A stretch of DNA of 29,163 nt from Dehalococcoidia bacterium (lineage in GTDB: Bacteria; Chloroflexota; Dehalococcoidia; UBA2979). This document shows, piece after piece, positions 23,741-29,163 of the stretch. Every line of letters begins with the position of its first letter. Within the stretch, counting starts at the first letter, position 1. The DNA is taken from positions 1-29,163 of the forward strand of contig JALOAM010000020.1 in NCBI GenBank assembly GCA_023228765.1. The letters are read 5' to 3'. The notes below the pieces were generated by a model. The model was not told the DNA's origin, ran no database searches, and worked only from the letters and a program-made list of their open reading frames with translations. Made by a program: the position numbers and the translations under genes.

Positions 23741-23747
23741 GAGGGGT

Positions 23748-24452
23748 GTGAACCAGACGCCCTCCGTACCGGTGTTGGCCCTCGGGCTGTTCGTGCTCAC
23801 GTACGTCGGGGTGGGGGTGATCCTCGGTGCACCGACGCCGGTCGAGCAGGAGGTCGCCGGGGTCAGCGGCGACATCGTCCGAGGCGACGCCGGCGCGCTG
23901 CGCGACTATCTTGAGGGGTTCGGGGCGTGGGCGGCGGTCGCGTCCATCGCGGTGATGGTGGTGCAGGCGGCATTCCTGCCGATCCCGGGTTTCGTCATCG
24001 TGTTCGCGAACGGGCTCGCGTTCGGCCTCGTCGGTGGGGTGGTGGTGAGCCTCGCCGGGTACGCGATCTCCGCCAGTCTCTGCTTCGGGGTCGCGCGCTT
24101 CCTCGGGCGGCGGCGGGTGGAATGGCTGGCGACCCGGCTGGGGCTGGACACGCTCGACCGCTGGATTTCGAGGTATGGCGTGGGCGCGGTGTTCGCGCTG
24201 CGCCTCATGCCCGGCTTCGCCTTCGACGGTGTGTCCTACGCAGCCGGCCTCACCGGCGTGCGCTATCCACGGTTCCTGCTCGCGTCGGTCCTGGGCTCGG
24301 CGCCGCAGACGCTCCTCTTCGTCTTCCTCGGCGAGCGCGCGAGTGACCACCTCTGGCTCATCGTGATCCTCGGAATGACCGTCGCCATCCTCGGCACCGC
24401 GGCTGCCATCGCCTTTAGTCGCCGCCACCGCGTCGAGGGCGTCGTCGCGTAA
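23748..24452 (+). CDS. TVP38/TMEM64 (DedA-like VTT domain) membrane protein
   Basis: This 234-residue integral membrane protein is likely a lipid scramblase or flippase-like protein of the VTT/DedA group. After an N-terminal helix (LALGLFVLTYVGVGVIL) and a loop, the VTT core shows PIPGFVIVFANGLAFGLVGG (two pieces, about residues 78-97), GYAISASLCFGVARFLGRR (about 103-121) and RLMPGFAFDGVSYAAGL (about 152-168), which is the re-entrant-loop pattern with F-x-x-G-x-x-x-G and the conserved Arg-Pro-Gly. Final helices end in a basic tail (SRRHRVEG). The start is GTG at 23748, chosen from the promoter position. A longer open frame upstream shadows the divergent gene. Its substrate is unknown. Confidence 0.85.
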   Translation: MNQTPSVPVLALGLFVLTYVGVGVILGAPTPVEQEVAGVSGDIVRGDAGALRDYLEGFGAWAAVASIAVMVVQAAFLPIPGFVIVFANGLAFGLVGGVVVSLAGYAISASLCFGVARFLGRRRVEWLATRLGLDTLDRWISRYGVGAVFALRLMPGFAFDGVSYAAGLTGVRYPRFLLASVLGSAPQTLLFVFLGERASDHLWLIVILGMTVAILGTAAAIAFSRRHRVEGVVA

Positions 24453-24499
24453 GCCGCTCGCACGCCGTGGCGATCCGATGTCGCCCTCTTCGTTTCCGG

Positions 24500-24538
24500 C
24501 CCCCTCGCCCGCGAAGCGGGAGAGGGTTGGGGTGAGGG
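24500..24538 (+). repeat. Short palindromic intergenic repeat, copy 4
   Basis: CCCTCGCCCGCGAAGCGGGA then GAGGGTTGGGGTGAGGG. It differs from copy 1 mainly in the loop and at the TT/CG position. It lies between the stop of the TVP38-like gene and the terminator of the MaoC operon. Confidence 0.75.
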
Positions 24539-24574
24539 CGCCCGGGTCTGCCCTCGGAGTGTGGACACGAAGAA

Positions 24575-24594
24575 GCCCGGCGTTGCCGCCGGGC
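24575..24594 (-). terminator. Terminator of the MaoC operon
   Basis: GCCCGGC (24575-24581) pairs with GCCGGGC (24588-24594) around a 6-nt loop. On the minus strand the hairpin is followed by TTCTTCGTGT. It lies 24 nt after the stop of the downstream MaoC gene. Confidence 0.75.
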
Positions 24595-24618
24595 TCCTCG
24601 AGTCGTGCGGACCGCAGC

Positions 24619-25041
24619 CTACGGGAGGCGGACGGTGCCGGTGCCCGGGGTCGTGACGCTGCCGTCAGCCTTCCGGGTGCCGACCTCGAAGTCGACGAGC
24701 TTCTCGCCGTTCTCCTCGCGCTTGCCGGTCACCTTCGCGAAGACGGTGATGGGCTCCCGGGCGATGTCCATCGCTCGGTAAGCGACATCCCATTCCTTCA
24801 CCCAGCCGTCGCGGCCGGCGATCTGGTCCAGGATCTTGCCGACCCACATGCCCTTCAGGGCGCCGTGGACAATGATGTCCGGCAGCTTGTTGTTGCTGGC
24901 GAACTTGTCGTCGTAGTGGATCTGGTAGAAGTCGCCGGAAGCGGCGGCCCAGATCACGAGCCGCTGCGAATCCGTCGCCTCCTCCAGGGTGAACTCCTGG
25001 CCTTCCGAGACGCCGTCAAAGGTCTGAGCGCTGATCGCCAT
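24619..25041 (-). CDS. MaoC/HadB-like (R)-specific hydratase or dehydratase
   Basis: This 140-residue single hot-dog domain carries the hydratase-2 motif. Residues 34-42 read ASGDFYQIH, with catalytic Asp37 and His42, followed by YDDKFA. IIVHGALKGMW gives the next helix. It probably dehydrates (R)-3-hydroxyacyl thioesters (ACP or CoA) in the cytoplasm. The ATG at 25041 has GAAGGGA about 9 nt upstream and lies 20 nt after the stop of the other MaoC-type gene, so the two form an operon. The arrangement (non-catalytic hot-dog first, catalytic hot-dog second) matches HadA/HadB of mycobacteria, where the proteins form a heterodimer. Whether the substrate is ACP- or CoA-bound cannot be told. Confidence 0.85.
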   Translation of the reverse strand: MAISAQTFDGVSEGQEFTLEEATDSQRLVIWAAASGDFYQIHYDDKFASNNKLPDIIVHGALKGMWVGKILDQIAGRDGWVKEWDVAYRAMDIAREPITVFAKVTGKREENGEKLVDFEVGTRKADGSVTTPGTGTVRLP

Positions 25042-25061
25042 CGATGTGTTTCCCTTCAGAC

Positions 25062-25538
25062 CTAGTAGGACAGGCTGGTGCCGCGGGTCTTCGCCACGAC
25101 CTTGCCGTCCGACTGACGCTTGTAGGCGGTCTCCGTCTTGCGGACCATCAGCTGGCCGTACGCCTTCGACGGGAGGATCTCCACGCTGGTCAGCGTGGTC
25201 ACAGCCTCCAGGACGTCGCCTGCGTAGACGTGCTCCAGCGGCTCGACGGCGGTGCCACCGTTGAGGTTGCGCGTGAACGGGGACTTGAAGAAGTCCGCGC
25301 GACGGGCCGGGCCGTTCGGGTTCCACACCGGCATGCCGAGGTAGCCCGGCGGCGCGATGATCGACTTGTGGCCGGCCTTCTTGGCCTCCTCGTCGTCGAA
25401 GTAGATGCCGTCCTCGTAGCCCACGGCGCGGCAGAACGTGCGGATGCCCAGGCTGGTCACCTCGTACGTCGTCGGCTCGCCGGACTTGCCGATCGCGGCC
25501 TTCATCTCGTCCGTCAGTTCCATCACTTCGTCGGCCAA
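25062..25538 (-). CDS. MaoC N-terminal-domain (HadA-like / FAS1-type dehydratase) partner
   Basis: This 158-residue hot-dog protein (FAS1-like dehydratase domain) resembles HadA/HadC partners. It starts with a helical segment, then GEPTTYEVTSLGIRTFCRAVG (two pieces, about residues 20-40), and has the substrate-channel segment APPGYLGMPVW. The catalytic Asp-x4-His motif is absent, as expected for the non-catalytic subunit that binds the acyl chain. The start codon is best read as TTG at 25538 because GGAGG sits 5 nt upstream. The ATG at 25523 is 20 nt from that site. It is the first gene of the two-gene operon. Confidence 0.8.
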   Translation of the reverse strand: MADEVMELTDEMKAAIGKSGEPTTYEVTSLGIRTFCRAVGYEDGIYFDDEEAKKAGHKSIIAPPGYLGMPVWNPNGPARRADFFKSPFTRNLNGGTAVEPLEHVYAGDVLEAVTTLTSVEILPSKAYGQLMVRKTETAYKRQSDGKVVAKTRGTSLSY

Positions 25539-25847
25539 GTGCGCCTCCCTCGCTTGCAGGTGCGATGACAGAGGACACCCCTCGCGCCGCACCTCCCCCC
25601 GACGTGGGGGACTGGATGCGCGGAGCGGTGCCGCGGCGAGTCGATGCACCGGCGGTCTGTGCCGTCATCGAGCCGCTCGAGGCCCTCGAACGGGCCGCCT
25701 GGGCGCCTTGATTGGACGGACACGACGCCTGGCACTCGGGCCCCGTCGCCGCGCGGAAGCATACCGCGACTGGGCAATGCCGCGCTCTGGCGCGGCCCTG
25801 TTCCGGCTTTCCCGGACGCTGCCCCCTCGGACCCTCGTCCCACACGA
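25539..25847. other. Gap upstream of the SPFH gene, no gene seen
   Basis: About 310 bp between the divergent MaoC operon and the SPFH gene. It has a CCCCC-GAC-GTGGGGG-type hairpin near 25595-25612, which may be a decayed intergenic repeat. Open frames here have no recognisable protein features. The operator and -10 box of the SPFH gene begin immediately downstream. Confidence 0.4.
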
Positions 25848-25867
25848 GGTAGCACGGACGTGCTACC
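25848..25867. promoter_or_regulatory. Palindromic operator candidate at the SPFH promoter
   Basis: GGTAGCACG-GA-CGTGCTACC is a perfect 9-bp inverted repeat. It covers the first half of the -10 box TACCGT (25864-25869) and ends 8 nt before the ATG. A second overlapping palindrome is CGGACG-N6-CGTCCG (25855-25872). A protein bound here would block RNA polymerase, so repression is the simplest reading. Confidence 0.55.
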
Positions 25868-25869
25868 GT
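25864..25869 (+). promoter_or_regulatory. -10 box of the SPFH gene
   Basis: TACCGT lies 6 nt before the ATG at 25876 with no Shine-Dalgarno between, again pointing to a leaderless transcript. No clear -35 was found. Confidence 0.45.
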
Positions 25870-25875
25870 CCGCAC

Positions 25876-26820
25876 ATGGTTGTACTACTGAGCGTGATCG
25901 GCGTTGTTGCCGTCGTACTGGTCCTGCTGCTGCTTACCGGGTTCTACACGGTGGGCCAGCAGTCGTTCGCGATCGTGGAGCGGTTCGGGAAGTTCCTGAA
26001 GATCGCCTCGCCGGGCCTCAACTGGCGCGTCCCGCTCGTGGACCGCGTGGTGACGCGGGTCAGCGTGCGCGTCCGGGAACTCATCGTGCAGATCAACACG
26101 AAGACGAAGGACAACGTCTTCGTAGACCTGGAACTGGCGGTGCAGTACCGCGTCCTGAACAAGGACGACGCATGGAACGCCTGGTACACGCTGACGGACC
26201 ACGAGCAGCAGATGGAGTCCTTCATCTACGACACCGTCCGCGCGAAGGTGCCGACGATGGAGCTGGACCAGGTCTTCGAGAACAAGGACGACATCGCGGA
26301 CGATGTGAAGGCGACGCTCGCGGAGAAGATGCGCGAGTACGGCTACACCATCGTCCAGTCGCTGGTGAACGACGTGCGTCCCGCCGCCAACGTCGCCGTC
26401 GCGATGAACGAGATCGTCGCGCAGGAGCGTCTCCGCCAGGCCGCCGAGCACCGCGCCAACGCCGAGTACATCACCGTGGTGAAGGCCGCCGAGGCCGACG
26501 CAGAGTCCAAGCGACTCTCCGGCGAGGGCATCGCCAACCAGCGGAAGGCGATCGTGCAGGGCTACCAGGAGTCCGTCGCCGCCCTGCAGCAGTCCACGGG
26601 CGTCGATGCCCGCGAGATCATGTCGGTGGTGCTGATGACGCAGTACTTCGACGCGCTGCGCGACATGGCCGCGGGTGGCCGCAACTCCGTGATCTTCGCG
26701 AACCACGCGCCGGGCGAGATCGCCAACGTCCAGCAGCAGTTCATGGACGCGATCATCGCCGCGCAGTCCGTGGGCGCGCAGCCTCCGGGCTACCAGGCCT
26801 CGACTCCCCGGCGGCCGTAG
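25876..26820 (+). CDS. SPFH/Band 7 domain protein (stomatin/paraslipin-like)
   Basis: This 314-residue membrane-associated protein likely oligomerises into rings or microdomains in the inner membrane. One N-terminal helix (residues about 2-22) is followed by the SPFH domain (about 25-190), beginning VGQQSFAIVERFGKF and containing ELIVQINTKTKDNVFVDLELAVQYRV (two pieces). A coiled-coil stretch rich in Ala, Glu and Arg (about 185-230, RLRQAAEHRANAEYI) and a hydrophilic tail follow. The closest recognisable type is the HIR/prohibitin-like group, with no NfeD partner gene nearby. The start ATG fits the -10 box and palindrome just upstream. The tail ends in a short Pro-rich segment. The biological role is unknown, commonly membrane-stress related. 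Confidence 0.9.
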   Translation: MVVLLSVIGVVAVVLVLLLLTGFYTVGQQSFAIVERFGKFLKIASPGLNWRVPLVDRVVTRVSVRVRELIVQINTKTKDNVFVDLELAVQYRVLNKDDAWNAWYTLTDHEQQMESFIYDTVRAKVPTMELDQVFENKDDIADDVKATLAEKMREYGYTIVQSLVNDVRPAANVAVAMNEIVAQERLRQAAEHRANAEYITVVKAAEADAESKRLSGEGIANQRKAIVQGYQESVAALQQSTGVDAREIMSVVLMTQYFDALRDMAAGGRNSVIFANHAPGEIANVQQQFMDAIIAAQSVGAQPPGYQASTPRRP

Positions 26821-26882
26821 CGCCGAGGGGCGCCCGAGGAACCGCGCGCGGGGTCGGCGCGTCCTACCGAGAGGAGGCCGCC

Positions 26883-27599
26883 GTGATCCGACGCCCCACC
26901 CTCGTCGCGCTCACTCTCGTCCTCGTGGCAGCGGTCGCCCTCGCTGCCGCACCGTCCGAGGTGAGCGCGTGCTCGCCTTCACCTATCGAGCCCGACGAGC
27001 GGATCGCCGCGTTCTCAGAGGTGTCCACGGCTGTCGTTGTCGCCGAAGTCCGCCAGGAGGAAGTCCTTGAAGCGGGGCTGCCGTTCGCGCGGGCTCACGT
27101 GGCAGTCGCTGCCGCATTCAGCGGTGAGCCAGGAGAGGCGCTGACGATCGAGCAACTCGGTCAGCCCCTCGAATGCATGAGCGGGCCGCGCATGGAGGAA
27201 GGAGAGCAGTTCCTCTTCTTCCTCACCGACGAACCCAGCATAGGAGCGCGGAATCTCGATCCGGGGTGGCGGCTCGCGGCGCTCGGTCAGGGCATCTATG
27301 TCCTCGACGGTGGCGAGGCGTTCTACTACGGGCAGCTCAACGACCCGCGTCAGCGCGAGCCTGTCGGCAGCGCCGAGGATCTGATCCGCGAGGTCGCCGC
27401 CCACCTCGACTCCGACCCCGTCGAGGTGGACCGCGCGCTCGCGTTCGTGAATGGCGACCGGAGCTTCCTGACCATCGAGCCCAGCGATCAGGAGAGCAAC
27501 CCGGTCACGGTCTGGGGCTCGATCGCCGTCGGAGTGCTGGCCGTCGCCATCCTCGGAGGGTGGTGGCTGCGAGGGCGGCGGAGTCGCCCGTGGCGCTAG
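26883..27599 (+). CDS. Exported protein with C-terminal membrane anchor, possibly NTR/TIMP-like
   Basis: This 238-residue protein starts at GTG with GGAGG upstream. Residues 1-29 form a signal peptide (IRRP then LVALTLVLVAAVALAA) ending before Cys30 (VSAC-SPSP). The start ACSPSP, the VAEV strand and the later LECMSGPRMEEGEQFLFFL resemble the tissue-inhibitor-of-metalloprotease-like (NTR) fold of some bacterial envelope proteins, but this is only a weak impression. A C-terminal transmembrane helix (about 210-228) and an Arg-rich tail (RGRRSRPWR) would anchor it facing outside. It follows the SPFH gene by 62 bp and might be co-transcribed. Its stop codon is shared with the convergent gene through the palindrome CTAG. 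Confidence 0.65.
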   Translation: MIRRPTLVALTLVLVAAVALAAAPSEVSACSPSPIEPDERIAAFSEVSTAVVVAEVRQEEVLEAGLPFARAHVAVAAAFSGEPGEALTIEQLGQPLECMSGPRMEEGEQFLFFLTDEPSIGARNLDPGWRLAALGQGIYVLDGGEAFYYGQLNDPRQREPVGSAEDLIREVAAHLDSDPVEVDRALAFVNGDRSFLTIEPSDQESNPVTVWGSIAVGVLAVAILGGWWLRGRRSRPWR

Positions 27600-28594
27600 A
27601 GGGGCGGGGGTGGCTCGGTCGTGCCGCGCACCCGCGCGAGGAGCACCGGTCCGCCGAGTCCGGCCGCGCCCACGAGCATGGGCGGCACGGTGTTCACCAC
27701 GTGCACGAGGAGCGCATACGCGACGGCGACCTCGGAGCTCACACCGGCGACGAGCAGGGGGGCAGCCGCGGCGGCGTGGAATATCCCGATGCCTCCCGGC
27801 GTCGCCGGCGCGAGCATCGAGAGGTTCGTGGAGAGGGTCACCACCGTCGCGAGGATGATCGGGTCGACCCGCGACGCCGGCGCGCCGAGGGCGTCGAGGA
27901 TCGCCCAGTGCATGAGGAACGTGGTGACCCACGCTCCTGCGGTGCTGACGCCGAGCCAGGCGAGCTGCCTCGGTGGCTGGCGCACGATGGCGAGCGCGTC
28001 CACGCGCAGGGATTGCAATCGCGTAACAACCAGGTTCCGGATCGCCCTCCAGCGGACGCGTGCGGCCACTCCGAGGATAACGAATCCGCCCACAAAGACC
28101 CCGGCGAGGAGCAGTAGAGAGCCGTTTCCGGGGGCTGTGAGGCCGTCCATGACTGCCTGGCGGCCCGTTGCCTGGAAAAACGCCGGCAAGACCACGATCG
28201 CTACGGCTACTAAGGCCAGACCGTCGATGATCCGCTCAGCCACCAGTACCAGAAGCGCCTGCTGGAGCGTGGCCGCCTTCCTGACCGATGGCGATAGCAC
28301 GCGAGCGCCATCGCCGACACGGAATGGCAAGAGGTTGTTCAGTAGAATAGAGACGTGGAAGATCCGAAGAGCCTCGAGTCGGCTCACCTCCTGCGGCGCG
28401 GGCAGCATCGCCCGCCAGCGCAGCCCTTTCAGGGCGAGTGAGACGGCCAGGAAGACGAGGCCGAGGAGAAGCGTCGGCGGATGAGCACGCTCCAGCAACG
28501 GCCATACCGACCCTGGATCGGCAGCGCGCCACAGCCACACGAGGCTGGCGACGGCGAGCGCGACCGCGGCCAGGGATCGGGCACTCCCGGGCAC
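27596..28594 (-). CDS. UPF0104 / LPG-synthase-TM family integral membrane protein
   Basis: This 332-residue polytopic protein has about eight or nine helices and belongs to the lysylphosphatidylglycerol synthase flippase-domain family. Recognisable segments are ALKGLRWRAML, the FHVSILLNNLLPFRVGDGAR loop (helix with NNLLPFR-x-G-D/E), and LVLVAERIIDGLAL (about residues 95-110, the conserved ERxxD). A second half ends in TPGGIGIFHAAAAAPLL. No LysX-like catalytic or aminoacyl domain is attached, so it is probably a lipid translocase or unknown transporter. The GTG at 28594 is chosen by length and first-helix position. No good ribosome-binding site is seen. It is divergent from the PAP2-like gene by 42 bp. 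Confidence 0.75.
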   Translation of the reverse strand: MPGSARSLAAVALAVASLVWLWRAADPGSVWPLLERAHPPTLLLGLVFLAVSLALKGLRWRAMLPAPQEVSRLEALRIFHVSILLNNLLPFRVGDGARVLSPSVRKAATLQQALLVLVAERIIDGLALVAVAIVVLPAFFQATGRQAVMDGLTAPGNGSLLLLAGVFVGGFVILGVAARVRWRAIRNLVVTRLQSLRVDALAIVRQPPRQLAWLGVSTAGAWVTTFLMHWAILDALGAPASRVDPIILATVVTLSTNLSMLAPATPGGIGIFHAAAAAPLLVAGVSSEVAVAYALLVHVVNTVPPMLVGAAGLGGPVLLARVRGTTEPPPPL

Positions 28595-28636
28595 GCTCCA
28601 GCGAGTCCGTGGAGCCTGCGTACGCTCGCGCGGTAC

Positions 28637-29163
28637 GTGAGCCTCGGCGTGCTCGCGTTCGTCCTGCTCGCCGGGTACTGGAAGCCGCATCCGCTCCCCA
28701 GCCTCGCCCTGCCGGCGGTGGCACTGGTGTGGTGGTGGCCGGTGATCCGGTCCCGCCAGACCGAACGCTGGCTCTTCTTCTACGTCGCTGGAATCTACCT
28801 CTACACCGTACTGCGCGCCTTCGCTGACGACCTCGGCATGACGGTGCGCGCGGAATACGTCATCTCCATCGACCGTGGGATGTTCCTGGGCAATGTGCCT
28901 ACGGAGCAGCTCCAGCGCGCGTTCTTCACCCCGTGGCGCATCGACGCGATCGACCTCGCCGCCGTGGCGACGCACTGGTCCTTCTTCGTGGTGCCGCACG
29001 GGCTCTTCGCGTTCCTGTGGCTACGCCGCCGCTCGCTGGCCCCGGCGTACGCCGCCGCGATGCTGATCACGCTGTACCTGGGCCTGCTCCTGTTCTGGCT
29101 CGCTCCCACCGTCCCGCCCTGGCTGGCCGGCTACCAGGGCGATCTGCGTTCCACCTACCGAGT
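28637..29163 (+). CDS. AUR1/PAP2-like membrane protein, 3' partial
   Basis: The frame is open to the window end without a stop, giving 175 residues. Several helices are seen. The segment WRIDAIDLAAVATHWSFFVV and HGLFAFLWLRRR, then the LFWLAPTVPPWLAGYQGD stretch, match the inositol-phosphorylceramide-synthase / PAP2-like family, in which the phosphatase-type histidine motifs come after the Pro-Pro-Trp element and so lie outside this window. The GTG at 28637 is a likely start, but no Shine-Dalgarno is seen and the frame stays open upstream. It may act on phospholipids or lipid-linked sugars, together with the divergent UPF0104 gene. This is inference. Confidence 0.7.
   Translation, partial: MSLGVLAFVLLAGYWKPHPLPSLALPAVALVWWWPVIRSRQTERWLFFYVAGIYLYTVLRAFADDLGMTVRAEYVISIDRGMFLGNVPTEQLQRAFFTPWRIDAIDLAAVATHWSFFVVPHGLFAFLWLRRRSLAPAYAAAMLITLYLGLLLFWLAPTVPPWLAGYQGDLRSTYR

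Overview
The window is high-GC, gene-dense bacterial chromosomal DNA, apparently from an aerobe or facultative aerobe. No rRNA, tRNA, CRISPR array, integrase or transposase was recognised. The best guess for the lineage is a Chloroflexota member of the Dehalococcoidia type. This rests on a complex I operon that lacks nuoE, nuoF and nuoG, on likely F420- or flavin-dependent enzymes (an LLM-class oxidoreductase and a PPOX-fold protein), and on several apparently leaderless starts placed 6-7 nt after a TANNNT -10 box. An actinobacterium is not excluded. The taxonomic call is inference.

Layout. Positions 1-3667 hold single metabolic genes: a 5'-truncated inositol-monophosphatase-family gene, a VOC protein, a nitroreductase divergent from a SelW/Rdx thioredoxin-like protein, and a monoacylglycerol-lipase-like hydrolase. 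A long inverted repeat lies at 1595-1784. A DUF3800 gene (3862-4521) and a 51-nt three-way-junction element (4545-4595) converge on valS (minus strand, 4655-7432). The valS leader is the clearest regulatory find. It has a 17-codon ORF with four consecutive valine codons, an 8-bp stem, and an intrinsic terminator just before valS, which is the plan of a ribosome-mediated attenuator.

Positions 7787-12286 hold an unknown membrane-anchored protein, a type II haloacid dehalogenase, an LLM-class oxidoreductase, the biotin transporter bioY with a palindromic operator candidate, and two unknown envelope proteins. Positions 12395-23117 are one respiratory unit: a good sigma70-type promoter, then nuoA-B-C-D-H-I-J-K-L-M-N, then a perfect 13-bp terminator hairpin. 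Many genes overlap by 1-10 nt. nuoD runs straight into nuoH, so the NADH-oxidising module is absent and electrons must enter from another donor. NuoM has leucine where the membrane helix 7 lysine is expected.

Positions 23186-29163 hold a PPOX-fold protein divergent from a TVP38/DedA-like membrane protein (both with recognisable promoters), a two-gene MaoC hot-dog dehydratase operon resembling HadA/HadB, and an SPFH/band-7 protein whose -10 box overlaps a 9-bp palindrome. They are followed by an unknown exported protein with a C-terminal anchor and a UPF0104-type flippase-like protein. The last gene is divergent from it and cut off by the window end: an AUR1/PAP2-like membrane protein that could be missed because it has no stop codon in the window.

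A family of short palindromic intergenic repeats (five copies, one degenerate) is scattered through the gaps.
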